From Acidobacteriota bacterium (GTDB lineage Bacteria > Acidobacteriota > Terriglobia > Bryobacterales > Bryobacteraceae), in NCBI GenBank assembly GCA_021813825.1, contig JAKAJI010000004.1:1-44887 (forward strand): a DNA stretch of 44,887 bases, read 5' to 3'. The translations under genes and the position numbers were made by a program. Below are positions 18,356 through 28,882 of this stretch, one piece after another. How positions within the stretch are numbered: the first letter of the stretch is position 1; every line of letters starts with the position of its first letter. Under the pieces are notes generated by a model. The model did not search any database. It was not told the origin of the DNA and saw nothing but the letters and a program-made list of their open reading frames with translations.

Positions 18356-19615
18356 ATGCGAGGGATTGACATGGTTAGGAAGATACTGTTGTACGGCAGT
18401 TTCGGCTTGGCTGCGGTGGCCACGACGGTGCTGTCAGGTTGCTCGGCCACTCAGGCGGCGAAGGCCGCCAGCGCGGAACCGGCGGCGCTTGAAGTCGGTG
18501 TTGTGAAAATCGGGAAGAAGGACCTGGGGCGGACGCTCACAGTTTCCTCTGAATTGGTTCCCTTCCAGGAAATCGATGTATTCGCGAAAGAAGCCGGGTA
18601 CGTGCAGAAGTTGTACGTCGACTACGGGAGCCGCGTCAAAACGGGCCAGTTAATGGCGGTGCTCGAGATCCCCGAACTCGAAGCGCAACTGAGACAAGAC
18701 GACGCCGCGATCAAGAACGCCCAGGACATGGTGACGCACTCCGAACACGAGTTGTCGCGAAGCGAAGCCCAGCACAAAGTAGATCAGTTGGAGTTTGACC
18801 GGTTGGATGGAGTAGCCAAGACCAAGCCTGGGCTGGTGGCGCAACAAGAAGTGGACGATGCCGAGGGTAAGGCACTGGGATCAGCAGCGCAGGTAGAGGC
18901 CGCCAAAGCCACGCTTGAAGCGTCGCAAAGCCAACTCGCCGCGGCACAGTCCAAGCGCGAACATGACCAGGCTCTGTTTGACTATTCGAAAATTACCGCT
19001 CCCTTTGACGGCGTTGTGACACAGCGCTACGCCAACTACGGCACGCTGATGCAGGCGGGCACGGGTTCGAGCACGCAAGTTTTGCCACTGGTGCGCCTAT
19101 CGCAGGAAAACCTGTTTCGGCTTGTCATTCCGGTACCTGAGTCTTATGTCCGGTTTATTCATATCGGAGACCAAGTCAGCGTTCGGGTTCCGGCGCTGAA
19201 CCGTGACTTCCCCGGCAAGGTCACGCGCTTCTCAGTAGACGTGAAGGAAGACACGCGCACAATGCACACGGAAGTTGACGTGCCGAACCCGGATGCGACG
19301 CTGATGCCTGGGCTGTACGCCGAGGCGACTCTGACGTTGGACCGCAAGGAGGATGCGCTTGCCGTGCCTCTGCAGGCGGTCGATAAGGGCGACAGTGGGT
19401 CGACGGTTCTGGTCGTCAATGCCTCGGGGAAGATCGTGCAGCGCAAAGTCACGCTTGGCGTCCAGACCGACACCGACGCAGAAGTTCTGGAAGGAATTGC
19501 CGAGGGTGACCAGGTCGTTGTGAGTGACCGCGCCGGCCTGCGGGCGGGAGAGGCGGTGACGCCTCACTTAGTCCAACTCGTCCAATACCAGGGTCAGAAG
19601 GCGTCGGGAGAATAG
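18356..19615 (+). CDS. RND efflux periplasmic adaptor (lipoprotein membrane fusion protein)
   Basis: Lipobox VLSGC, coiled-coil hairpin, ITAPFDGVVTQRYANYGTLMQAG; start 18356 or 18371. Confidence 0.9.
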   Translation: MRGIDMVRKILLYGSFGLAAVATTVLSGCSATQAAKAASAEPAALEVGVVKIGKKDLGRTLTVSSELVPFQEIDVFAKEAGYVQKLYVDYGSRVKTGQLMAVLEIPELEAQLRQDDAAIKNAQDMVTHSEHELSRSEAQHKVDQLEFDRLDGVAKTKPGLVAQQEVDDAEGKALGSAAQVEAAKATLEASQSQLAAAQSKREHDQALFDYSKITAPFDGVVTQRYANYGTLMQAGTGSSTQVLPLVRLSQENLFRLVIPVPESYVRFIHIGDQVSVRVPALNRDFPGKVTRFSVDVKEDTRTMHTEVDVPNPDATLMPGLYAEATLTLDRKEDALAVPLQAVDKGDSGSTVLVVNASGKIVQRKVTLGVQTDTDAEVLEGIAEGDQVVVSDRAGLRAGEAVTPHLVQLVQYQGQKASGE

Positions 19616-19621
19616 CAGTCC

Positions 19622-22600
19622 ATGCCGCGTTTTTCTATTCGTAATCCGTACTTCATCATCGTTTGCTGCCTGGCGCTCGTCGTTATCGGCGGCGTGAGTA
19701 TCAGTAATATGCCGGTGGACCTGTTTCCACCGATCAATCTTCCTGAAGTAGTCGCGGCGACGTTCTACTCCGGGATGCCGCCGCAGGACATTGAAACCGA
19801 CATCACGGATCCTCTGGAACGCTTCTTCACGCTGGGAAGCGGAATTGACCATATGGAATCCCGCTCGATGTTGGGCGTCAGCATCATTAAGATCTACTTT
19901 CAGCCCGGCACCAACGCGGACTCCGATGTCACCAGCATCTCGAACCTCGCACTCGCCGACTTGAAGCGGCTTCCGCCGGGAACTCTGCCGCCGGTCGTGT
20001 TGAAGTTCGACGCATCGAGCCTGCCGGTGTGCCTCGTCACGGTGAAAGGCTCCGGACTCACACAGACACAGTTACACGACTACGCGCAGTTTGCGATCCG
20101 CAATCAGATTGCTGTGGTCAAGGGTGCTGAGATTCCGCCGCCGTTCGGCGGAAAGTACCGGCAGATCATGGTGTATGTAGACCCCTACAAGCTGTATTCG
20201 CGGCAACTCAGCCCGATGGACGTCGTGAAGGCAGTCAACAGCAGCAACCTGATTCTGCCCGCGGGCGACGTGAAGATGGGGCCGTATGACTACTACGTAT
20301 ATTCCAACAGCCTCGTCGACAACATGAAGCAGTTGGATGACGCGCCGCTGAAGACCGTTGGCACCAGTTGGGTTTCGGTGAAGGACGTTGGGAAAGCAGA
20401 GGATGCTTCGCAGATTCAGTACAATCTGGTCCGCGTCGATAGCCAGCGCTCCTGCTACATCCCCATCATGAAGCAGGGCGGGGATACGAACACGATTGCC
20501 GTCGTGAACGGCGTCCGGAAACTCACCGAACACCTCTACGACATTCCGTCGCAGATGAAAGCGGTGCTCGTCTTTGATCAATCGGTGTTTGTGAAGAACG
20601 CCCTGAAGACGGTCGCCCACGAAGGGTTGATGGGACTGGTGCTGACCAGCATCATGATTCTCATATTCCTCGGCAGTATGCGCGCAACGATCGCCGTTCT
20701 CCTCTCGATCCCGATTTCGGCCTTGGCGATGTTTGTGGTGCTGTCGCTGCTGGGAGCCACGATCAATACAATGATTTTGGGTGGGCTGGCGCTAGCTCTA
20801 TCCCGCGTCATCGACAACTCGGTTATTTCGCTGGAAAACATTTACCGGCACCTGGAGATGGGCGCCTCGCCAAAAGTGGCGGCCGAAGAGGGTGGCGCCG
20901 AAGTCAACATGGCCGTACTCGCCGCGACGCTCGTTGATGTGGTGGACTTTTTCCCCGTCACGTTCCTGTTTGGTGTGAGTAAATTCCTGTTCTCCGCCCT
21001 GGCGCTGGCGTTCTGCTTATCGCTTCTGGCGTCGTTTGTTGTCGCCATGACCGTCATTCCACTTTTCTGCTCGAAGTTCCTGACCGCGCATCACGGCGCG
21101 GCCGCGCACGGCGAGCCGGGAGAAGAAGGCGCGGACGCGGGCGAAGTCGGGCCCGAAGAGGATCTGACCTGGGGTGGGCGCTTCAATGCTTGGTTCAATC
21201 GAGTGTTTGAGAAGTTCCTAAACTTCTACGAACTCTGGGTCCGGCGGGCGTGCAAAGTGCCGGGCCTCACGGTGGCGTTGCTGGCAGGCCTGTTCTTTGC
21301 CAGTCTTCTCATCTATCCCTTCCTTGGGTTGGCCTTCTTCCCCCAGACGGACGCCGGCCAATTCACCATCAACCTGAAGGCGCCAACCGGCAGCCGGATC
21401 GAGAATACCGAGCAGTATGTCGGGAAGGTGGAAGATCTGATCCGCCACGTGGTCAAGCCGGACGACTTCAAAATGGTCGTGTCCAACATCGGAGTGGTTC
21501 CGGACTTCTCGTCGCTTTACACCACGAACGCCGGTCCGTACACGGCCACGGTGCAGGTTCAGCTCCAGGAAGAACACCGGATCAGTAGTTTCGAATACAT
21601 GGACCGGGTTCGGGAGGCGATGCAGCAGCAGTATCCCGAGCTGCGGACCTTTTTCAGCAGCGGCTCCATGGTGGACGCGATCCTCAATAGCGGCGCCTTG
21701 GCGCCGATCGACGTCCAGGTCGTCAGCCCGCGGCTGCACCAGATTTACGACATCGCGCAGACCCTGTCGACGCGGATCCGGCGGATGCCCGGCGTCGGCG
21801 AGGTCTACATTCCGCAGGACATGAACTATCCTGCCGTGAACCTCGACATCGACCGCGTACACGCCGGCGAACTCGGCCTGTCGCAGAAAGACGTGGTCGA
21901 CAACGTGATCACGGCGCTTAACTCGAATTACCAGATCGCCCCGAACTACTGGGTCGACCGCTCCAACGGTAACGACTACTACCTGACGGTGCAGTACTTC
22001 GAGCATGGCCGGCCGGCCATCCATACCATGGCCGACCTCAAGAACATTCCGCTTCGGGCGCCGAACCTCACACAGCCCACCACGCTCGATTCGGTCGTGA
22101 AGGTTCGTGAGATCCAGACGCCCACGGAGATCGACCACTACCAGATTCAGCGTGTGGTCGACGTGTTCGTGACGCCGAAGGGTGAAGACCTCGGGAAGGT
22201 TCGAACCGAGATTCTCAACATGCTCGCGGCGTCGAAGTCGGAGTTTCCCAGCCAGGTTCGCATCAGCCTGCACGGCATGGTGCAATCGATGCAGGCATCG
22301 TTCGTGAGTTTTGGCTTCGGGTTCTCCATTTCGTTCATCCTGTTGTTCCTGATCCTGATCGCCCAGTTCCGGTCGTTTGTCGACCCGTTCCTTATCATGT
22401 TGGCGATCCCGATGGGTTTCATTGGCGTGCTGGTCATCCTGCCGCTCACCGGAACGACGCTGAACGTGATGTCGTTGATGGGTGTGCTGATGCTCATCGG
22501 CATCGCGGATTCCAACAGCATTCTGATCGTTGATTTCGCGCACCGTCTGGAAGAACAGGGTTTGTCGCCGATGGATGCTGTGATCACAGCCTGCCGGGTG

Positions 22601-22849
22601 CGCCTGCGGCCCATTCTGATGACCTCGCTCGCGACCATCATCGGTATGATTCCGATGGCGTTGAAGATGGGCGAGGGCGCCGAACAGTATGCGCCGATGG
22701 CGCGCGCGATCATTGGCGGCCTGTCTTCGTCCGTCGCCTTCACGGTATTCATCGTGCCGGCGGCTTACTTGCTGGTTTACGGGAAGAAGAATCGGCCGGG
22801 CACCGCGGTTTCCGTGCCACCGACGCTTCCGGAGCCGGCCGGGCACTAA
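19622..22849 (+). CDS. RND (HAE1/AcrB-type) efflux transporter
   Basis: 1075 aa; NPYFIIVCCLALVVIGGVSISNMPVDLFPPINLPEV, TM4 SRVIDNSVISLEN, TM10 GIADSNSILIVDFAH. Confidence 0.93.
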   Translation: MPRFSIRNPYFIIVCCLALVVIGGVSISNMPVDLFPPINLPEVVAATFYSGMPPQDIETDITDPLERFFTLGSGIDHMESRSMLGVSIIKIYFQPGTNADSDVTSISNLALADLKRLPPGTLPPVVLKFDASSLPVCLVTVKGSGLTQTQLHDYAQFAIRNQIAVVKGAEIPPPFGGKYRQIMVYVDPYKLYSRQLSPMDVVKAVNSSNLILPAGDVKMGPYDYYVYSNSLVDNMKQLDDAPLKTVGTSWVSVKDVGKAEDASQIQYNLVRVDSQRSCYIPIMKQGGDTNTIAVVNGVRKLTEHLYDIPSQMKAVLVFDQSVFVKNALKTVAHEGLMGLVLTSIMILIFLGSMRATIAVLLSIPISALAMFVVLSLLGATINTMILGGLALALSRVIDNSVISLENIYRHLEMGASPKVAAEEGGAEVNMAVLAATLVDVVDFFPVTFLFGVSKFLFSALALAFCLSLLASFVVAMTVIPLFCSKFLTAHHGAAAHGEPGEEGADAGEVGPEEDLTWGGRFNAWFNRVFEKFLNFYELWVRRACKVPGLTVALLAGLFFASLLIYPFLGLAFFPQTDAGQFTINLKAPTGSRIENTEQYVGKVEDLIRHVVKPDDFKMVVSNIGVVPDFSSLYTTNAGPYTATVQVQLQEEHRISSFEYMDRVREAMQQQYPELRTFFSSGSMVDAILNSGALAPIDVQVVSPRLHQIYDIAQTLSTRIRRMPGVGEVYIPQDMNYPAVNLDIDRVHAGELGLSQKDVVDNVITALNSNYQIAPNYWVDRSNGNDYYLTVQYFEHGRPAIHTMADLKNIPLRAPNLTQPTTLDSVVKVREIQTPTEIDHYQIQRVVDVFVTPKGEDLGKVRTEILNMLAASKSEFPSQVRISLHGMVQSMQASFVSFGFGFSISFILLFLILIAQFRSFVDPFLIMLAIPMGFIGVLVILPLTGTTLNVMSLMGVLMLIGIADSNSILIVDFAHRLEEQGLSPMDAVITACRVRLRPILMTSLATIIGMIPMALKMGEGAEQYAPMARAIIGGLSSSVAFTVFIVPAAYLLVYGKKNRPGTAVSVPPTLPEPAGH

Positions 22850-22879
22850 CAACCTAATTCGAGTCTGGAGAAACAAGCC

Positions 22880-24238
22880 ATGCTCTCAAACAAGCGAGCC
22901 GTACTCTGTTTTGCCACCGCACTGCTGGCCGTGGCCTGCTATGGCCAGTCTCAAACTGCGCCGCAGGCCATGCCGCAGACTGCGCCGCCTGGCACCGCTG
23001 CCGGACCGCAGCCCTTGACGCTGAAGCAAGCGGAAGAGATCGCGCTGAAGAATCACCCTCTCATCCTGGCCGCACAGAACGAGGTTCTGACCGCCGACGA
23101 GCACATCGTCGAGAACAAGGCCGCATATTATCCCGTTCTAGACGGAGACCTCACGGGATCCCAGGCGAGCCAGAATGCCCGTCTTGGGGCGGGGTCATTT
23201 GCGATGCCCTATTTGTTCAATCACTTCGGAGCGGGTGTTACCTTCTCGCAACTGATCACGGACTCCGGACGCACTCCAAACCTGGTCGCCAATTCCAAGC
23301 TCAAGCAACAGGCGACGCAACAGGACGTGCTGACAAACAAGTACGACGTTCTTCTCGCGGTGGACCGGGCTTACTTCGAAGTTCTCCGGGCGCAGGCTCT
23401 GGTGAAGGTGGCCGAAGAGACCGTGGCCGCGCGCCAGCTCCTGCTGGATCAGATCACGGCTTTGGCAAATAACAAGCTCCGCTCAGAAGTGGATGTCAGT
23501 TTCGCCGACGTGGACGTTTCCGAGGCGAAGCTGCTTTTAATTCGTGCGCAGAATCAACTCGATAGCCAGCGGGCCGAGCTGGACCGCGCTCTCGGCATCG
23601 ACAAGAACACCGTTTTTGCCCTGGTAGACGAGCCGATGCCGCCGACGCCGCCCGGCACGGTAGATACCCTGATCGATACCGCCGTCAAAAACCGGCCCGA
23701 GTTGGCCAGCCTTCGGTTGACCAGCGACGCGGCGCGGAAGTTCGAGCGCGCCGAGCGCGACCTGTCTTACCCGACAGTGAGCCTCATTGGTGCAGCAGGC
23801 TTCCTGCCTCTGTTTGGCCACGATGGCCCGATCCGCACGCCGTCGGATTATTACGAGGGTGCGGCCGTCAACGTAGACATTCCGATCTTTAACGGTCATC
23901 TGTTCACAGCGCGGCGCGAGGCGGCGCGTTACCAAACCATCGTGGCGGACCAGAAGCTGCGGAATGAAATGGAGCGCATCACGCGTGACGTGCGAGTGGC
24001 CTGGAGTGGCTCGGTCACGTCATTCCAGCGAATTGACGTCACCACGCATCTGGTGGCTGAGGCGTCGCTTTCGCTGCAGTTGGCGCAGGGGAGGTATAAC
24101 CTCGGACTGGGCACGATCGTCGAACTGACGCAGGCGCAACTGAACCTCACGCAGGCCGAGATCGAGAACCTCAACGCGAAATACGATTATCACAGCCAGT
24201 ACGCGGTGCTCCAGTACACCGAAGGACTGCTGCGGTAG
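22880..24238 (+). CDS. TolC-family outer membrane efflux protein
   Basis: Signal peptide and internal OEP duplication with heptad-like helices; follows adaptor and pump. Confidence 0.9.
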   Translation: MLSNKRAVLCFATALLAVACYGQSQTAPQAMPQTAPPGTAAGPQPLTLKQAEEIALKNHPLILAAQNEVLTADEHIVENKAAYYPVLDGDLTGSQASQNARLGAGSFAMPYLFNHFGAGVTFSQLITDSGRTPNLVANSKLKQQATQQDVLTNKYDVLLAVDRAYFEVLRAQALVKVAEETVAARQLLLDQITALANNKLRSEVDVSFADVDVSEAKLLLIRAQNQLDSQRAELDRALGIDKNTVFALVDEPMPPTPPGTVDTLIDTAVKNRPELASLRLTSDAARKFERAERDLSYPTVSLIGAAGFLPLFGHDGPIRTPSDYYEGAAVNVDIPIFNGHLFTARREAARYQTIVADQKLRNEMERITRDVRVAWSGSVTSFQRIDVTTHLVAEASLSLQLAQGRYNLGLGTIVELTQAQLNLTQAEIENLNAKYDYHSQYAVLQYTEGLLR

Positions 24239-24262
24239 ACTGGGAGCCGGTCCAGACCAAAC

Positions 24263-24775
24263 TTGGCGAGCGGCGAGTCAGTATTATTTCGCGAAGAGCA
24301 GAGCTTTCCCCAGCTCCGGCTTCGCATCACCCTGGCAATCCCGCCGCTCATCCTGGGCGGGTTTACGTTCTGGCAAGTTGTGCTGGGACATCCGATTGGC
24401 AAGCAGCCACCGTCGAACGCCTCGCTCATCACGTTGACGATCTTCCTCGTGATTGTTTACCTGCGGCTGGTAACCGTGCGGCTTTCGACCGATGTCACTC
24501 CGGAGCGGATCCGGGTGCGCATGCGTGGTTTCTGGCGCGAGCGGCGCTTGGCTCCGGCCGACATCAAATCCATGAAGGTTATCACGTACGATCCGATCCG
24601 CGAGTTCGGTGGCTATGGCATTCGAAAGACGCGCCGTGGAACGGTAATGATCGCACGTGGCCGCCGGGGCGTTCGCTTGGAACTTTCCAGCGGCGGTGTG
24701 GTTGTGATCGGCTCGACAAAGCCGGACGAACTGCTCAGTGCGATCCGCAAGGCGCGACGGGAGGAAGCGAGTTAG
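24263..24775 (+). CDS. hypothetical membrane protein, PH-like C-terminal half
   Basis: Two TM segments followed by an Arg-rich beta-strand region (VTPERIRVRMRGFWRERRLAPADIKSM). Confidence 0.6.
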   Translation: MASGESVLFREEQSFPQLRLRITLAIPPLILGGFTFWQVVLGHPIGKQPPSNASLITLTIFLVIVYLRLVTVRLSTDVTPERIRVRMRGFWRERRLAPADIKSMKVITYDPIREFGGYGIRKTRRGTVMIARGRRGVRLELSSGGVVVIGSTKPDELLSAIRKARREEAS

Positions 24776-24896
24776 CGAATTTCGCGAAGCGGATGGCCGC
24801 CGCGATCTTTGACCGGGTAGACCGAACCGGTCTGTCCGGGGCCGAGCCTCCGGCCTAGGATGGGAATTGCCAGAGGGGGCGAGTTACACTCGGAGT

Positions 24897-25877
24897 ATGC
24901 CGGCAAGGCGGCTTGTGTTGTTTGCGGTTTTGGCCGCCGCGGCGGCGTCGGCCGCTGTGGTAGTTCTGCGCCGCGCTGATTTACGGGCAAGCGGCTTTTC
25001 AGCGGGCCAGGACGCCTCGCTCGTGTTGCCGGCGGTTGTTCAGCCACAAAAGTTGGTGAACGTGATGGCGCCCATCGAAGGGATTATCGAGGAGTGCTTC
25101 GTTGCCGAGGGTCAGCAGGTGCAGGCCGGCCAAGTGTTGGCGAGATTGGAGAGTTCGCCGTTTGACGGCAAGAACCTTGCGCTGCAGCGGCAGTCCCGCT
25201 CGGCGCGCGAGCGTTCCCAAGAAGCTGACAGCGATCTGAGTGCGGCGCGCATTGACGCCGCCCGCGCGGATGAGGACGCTGCGCGGGCCCAGACCGCTCT
25301 CGCGGCGGCCAGCAGCGCGTATCAGAAGCAGAAGATGCTGTATCAGAACGGTGTGGCCCCGCGGCTCGAGTTTGAGAATGCGGAGCGGACCTTCCGCATG
25401 GCGCTTGCCGACAGCGAGAGCTTGTCCGCACTGGCAAGACAAGCGCATGACCAGGTGGAATCATTGTCGCGAGTGGCGGCCGACGCCCGCCGCGCGGCCG
25501 AGGATATGGCAAAATCCGGAAGCGCGCTCGCACCCGCTGAACTGGATCTCCGTGCCCCGGTCGGAGGAATCGTGATGGCTCGTGTCGCCCGGGCCGGTGA
25601 CGCCGCGGATCCGCAAACGGGACCCGCGTTCCGCATCGCGACCGATCTCCATCGTCTGGACGCAATCGCGGCGGCGCCGCCTGCGGCGATGCGCTGGCTA
25701 CGGCCCGGTCTTGCGGCCGAGGTTGAGATTCCGGGCCCCGTGGGAGTTCCGCTACGGGGTCTGATCCGGGAGGTCGGCACGGGCGGGCGCATCATCGCCG
25801 GCTTCCAGTCCCAAAATTCCACCATTGCGCCGGGCACGCGCGTTCGCTTGATTGTGACGCGGCCTTCGGCGCCCTGA
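24897..25877 (+). CDS. HlyD-type efflux periplasmic adaptor
   Basis: N-terminal TM, VNVMAPIEGIIEECFVAEGQQVQAGQVLARLES half-lipoyl motif, coiled coil, LDLRAPVGGIVMARVARAGD. Confidence 0.8.
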   Translation: MPARRLVLFAVLAAAAASAAVVVLRRADLRASGFSAGQDASLVLPAVVQPQKLVNVMAPIEGIIEECFVAEGQQVQAGQVLARLESSPFDGKNLALQRQSRSARERSQEADSDLSAARIDAARADEDAARAQTALAAASSAYQKQKMLYQNGVAPRLEFENAERTFRMALADSESLSALARQAHDQVESLSRVAADARRAAEDMAKSGSALAPAELDLRAPVGGIVMARVARAGDAADPQTGPAFRIATDLHRLDAIAAAPPAAMRWLRPGLAAEVEIPGPVGVPLRGLIREVGTGGRIIAGFQSQNSTIAPGTRVRLIVTRPSAP

Positions 25878-25899
25878 GGCGTGTTCCAGAGAAAATCTC

Positions 25900-27420
25900 A
25901 TGAATCATCTCAAAGACAGTCTTGTTGAACTCATTTCCCAGACCTCTACGGACCTGCCGCCGGATGTGCGCCGTGCGATGGGTCTTGCCATGGCCGCCGA
26001 GACTCCTTCTACCCAGGCAGCCCAAGCGCTTTCCATCATTGCTTCGAACATCGATATGGCCGCCGAGGACGGGGGACCGATCTGCCAGGACACGGGCTTG
26101 CCCACGTTCTACATTCATTCGCCGATAGGAGCAAATCAGATGTTGATCGCACGCGCCGTCAACGAGGCCGTCGCCGAGGCGACGCGCCTGGGAAAGCTCC
26201 GGCCCAATTCAGTCGACTCGCTTACCGGGAAAAACAGCGGGAACAACCTCGGCGCCGACACGCCAGTGATTCACTTCGAACAGTGGGAGGAGGATGAGAT
26301 CGAAGTGAAGTTGATCCTGAAGGGCGGTGGCTGTGAGAACAAGAACATTCAGTACTCGCTTCCGGCGTCGCTCGATCATCTCGGCGCCGCCGGACGCAAT
26401 CTGGAAGGCGTGCGGAAGTGCCTGATGCACGCCGTATGGCAGGCGCAAGGTCAGGGTTGCGCGCCGGGCGCACTCGGTGTCTGCATTGGAAGCGACCGCG
26501 CACATGGCTACGATCTGGCCAAGCAGCAGTTATTCCGGCCACTTGACGATGTGAATCCGAATCGCGAGCTTGCCGAACTGGAAGAGAGGATCATGCATGA
26601 TGCAAATGAGCTTGGCGTTGGTGCGATGGGCTTTGGCGGCAAATCAACACTGATCGGCTGTAAGATAACGGCTGCCAACCGCTTGCCCGCAAGTTTCTTC
26701 GTCTCCGTCGCCTATGAGTGCTGGGCATTCCGGCGCCTTGGGGTGCGTTTGAGTGCGAGTGACGGCTCGATCGTGCGCTGGCTGTACCGGGATCCAGCCG
26801 AGCCGCTCATTCGCATGGCACGCGATACGGGTTTCCCACTCACCGGACGGGAGATCGTGCTGACTCCTCCGCTCGACGATGCGACGGTGCGTAGCTTGAA
26901 GGTCGGCGACGTGGTTTTGATCCGCGGGGAGATGTATACGGGACGCGACGCCGTTCATGCGCACCTGATGCAGAACCCACCTCCGGCCGACTTGCACGGG
27001 GCGGTGCTTTACCATTGCGGACCGGTCATGCTGAAGGAAGGCGATCGCTGGAAGGTGAAGGCCGCCGGGCCGACGACGAGCATCCGCGAGGAGCCATACC
27101 AGGCGGACGTACTGCGGCGTTACGGCGTTCGCGCAGTGATCGGGAAGGGCGGCATGGGAGCGAAGACGCTGGCCGCCCTGAAAGAATGCGGGGCGGTGTA
27201 CCTGAACGGCATCGGCGGTGCGGCCCAGTTCTACGCCCGAACGGTGGAGGAAGTTCTCGGCGTGCATTGGATCGAGTTCGGTATTCCCGAAGCCATGTGG
27301 CACATTCGAGTCCGGGACTTCGCGGCAATCGTGACCATGGACGCGCACGGCAACAGTCTGCACGCACGGATCGAGCAGGAAACGGGCGAGGCGCTGGAAG
27401 AGTTCGCTACCACCAAGTAA
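25900..27420 (+). CDS. class I fumarate hydratase (single-chain alpha+beta)
   Basis: 506 aa; GPICQDTGLPTFYIHSP, MGFGGKSTLIGCKI, AAGPTTSIREEPYQADVLRRYGVRAVIGKGGMG. Confidence 0.9.
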   Translation: MNHLKDSLVELISQTSTDLPPDVRRAMGLAMAAETPSTQAAQALSIIASNIDMAAEDGGPICQDTGLPTFYIHSPIGANQMLIARAVNEAVAEATRLGKLRPNSVDSLTGKNSGNNLGADTPVIHFEQWEEDEIEVKLILKGGGCENKNIQYSLPASLDHLGAAGRNLEGVRKCLMHAVWQAQGQGCAPGALGVCIGSDRAHGYDLAKQQLFRPLDDVNPNRELAELEERIMHDANELGVGAMGFGGKSTLIGCKITAANRLPASFFVSVAYECWAFRRLGVRLSASDGSIVRWLYRDPAEPLIRMARDTGFPLTGREIVLTPPLDDATVRSLKVGDVVLIRGEMYTGRDAVHAHLMQNPPPADLHGAVLYHCGPVMLKEGDRWKVKAAGPTTSIREEPYQADVLRRYGVRAVIGKGGMGAKTLAALKECGAVYLNGIGGAAQFYARTVEEVLGVHWIEFGIPEAMWHIRVRDFAAIVTMDAHGNSLHARIEQETGEALEEFATTK

Positions 27421-27556
27421 GTCCAGTGTGATTGACGGGCCCGGGACCGTTCGCGCCGCGAGGTCCGTGAAACACAGGTAATCCCTACCTTCGGGCTTGT
27501 CTTACAATCCACGATAATTTGCGTCGAAAACTTTCCTCGCCTGGCAAAGTTGCGCT

Positions 27557-28879
27557 ATGTTTCCCAGCAGGAGGTTTATGCCACTAAGACGTTGGCTTGC
27601 GGCAGCGCTCGTTGTCGCGTTTGCAGCCGCTCAAAATCAAAGTCCGCCGCCGGCGGATCAGTCAGAGAAACTTACGCCCGATCAGTTGAACAGTCTTGTC
27701 TCACCGATCGCGCTATATCCGGACCCTTTACTTAGCCAGGTCCTTGTAGCTTGCACTTATCCTCTTGAGGTTGTCGAGGCAAACCAGTGGGTCGAGCAAC
27801 ACCCAAACTGGAAGGGCAAGAAGCTCATGAAGGAGGCGAAGAAGCAAAACTGGGATCCCAGTATTCAGGCGCTTGTCGCATTTCCTGACGTATTGAAGTC
27901 GCTCAGCAATGACGTCAATTGGATGACACAGCTCGGCAATGCCTTTCTTGCTCAACAGGGCGACGTGATGAATGCTGTGCAACAGATGCGCTATGAAGCC
28001 CAGCAGAGGGGCCGGCTCAATTCCAATTCGCAGGAAGATGTACAAACCGAGACCCAAGACGGGCGCACGGTGATTCAAATCGAACCGACGGACCCGCAGG
28101 TGATCTACGTTCCCACGTATAACCCGTACTGGGTTTGGGGAGCCCCGCCAATCGCCTATCCGCCGCTGGACTACCCTGGCGCGGATGTTGGGATTAGCTG
28201 GGGGCTGGGCTGCAATCTGGGCCTTTACTTCGGCTCGTGCTGCGGTTGGGGAGGGTGGGGATGGTCGCCGCAATGGTACGGCGGTGGCGGGGTTATTGTG
28301 AATAACTACTTCTTCCACCGCTATGGATTTAATGACTTTCACGGCGGCCCCATGTGGGGCACCAGTATGTGGCAGCACGACCCGATGCATCGCTGGGGTG
28401 TACCCTATCCAAACCGCGCGCTTGCTGAACGCTATGGTGGTCCGGTTCCGGGAGGATTCGGACGCCGCGGCGGCTTTGCTGGTCCTGAGGGCCGGGTGGC
28501 GGGTAACTTCGGCGGTCGTGGGCCTGTTGGACCCGTGTTGCGCGGTCCAGGGCGGTTTGGCAGCCCGAACTTCGAGCGTCCGAACTTCGGACGTCCGGAT
28601 CCGATGATGCAGAGCCGAGGCGGCTTCTTTGGACAACGGCACATGCCGCAGGGAGGCTTCGACCGTTTTGGCGGACGGCAGGTTCCGCAACGCGATTTCT
28701 CCATGCCGCACAGCGTTTTCGGCGGAGTGCACGAGGGCGGCTTCGCGCGGGTTCAGAGCGATCATGGCTTTGCGGCGATGAATCGCGGTGGCTTTGGGGG
28801 CTTCGGTGGGGGCGGCTTCCGTGGTGGTTTTGGCGGAGGCCGGATGGCGATGCCCAGGATGGCTGGTCCCAGGAGGTAA
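27557..28879 (+). CDS. DUF3300-family secreted protein with Gly/Arg/Phe-rich C-terminus
   Basis: LTPDQLNSLVSPIALYPDPLLSQVLVACTYPLEVVEANQWV; low-complexity tail GGFGGFGGGGFRGGFGGGR. ATG 27578 may be the real start. Confidence 0.85.
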   Translation: MFPSRRFMPLRRWLAAALVVAFAAAQNQSPPPADQSEKLTPDQLNSLVSPIALYPDPLLSQVLVACTYPLEVVEANQWVEQHPNWKGKKLMKEAKKQNWDPSIQALVAFPDVLKSLSNDVNWMTQLGNAFLAQQGDVMNAVQQMRYEAQQRGRLNSNSQEDVQTETQDGRTVIQIEPTDPQVIYVPTYNPYWVWGAPPIAYPPLDYPGADVGISWGLGCNLGLYFGSCCGWGGWGWSPQWYGGGGVIVNNYFFHRYGFNDFHGGPMWGTSMWQHDPMHRWGVPYPNRALAERYGGPVPGGFGRRGGFAGPEGRVAGNFGGRGPVGPVLRGPGRFGSPNFERPNFGRPDPMMQSRGGFFGQRHMPQGGFDRFGGRQVPQRDFSMPHSVFGGVHEGGFARVQSDHGFAAMNRGGFGGFGGGGFRGGFGGGRMAMPRMAGPRR

Positions 28880-28882
28880 CTC

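Noticed and set aside
21218-22876. 552-aa minus-strand ORF antisense to the RND pump
   Set aside because: Shadow ORF from high-GC third positions; the plus strand encodes a clear RND transporter.
28430-28870. Gly/Arg/Phe-rich repeats in the DUF3300 protein as a possible novel phase-separating domain
   Set aside because: Such tails are frequent in DUF3300 proteins; nothing beyond low complexity supports a specific function.
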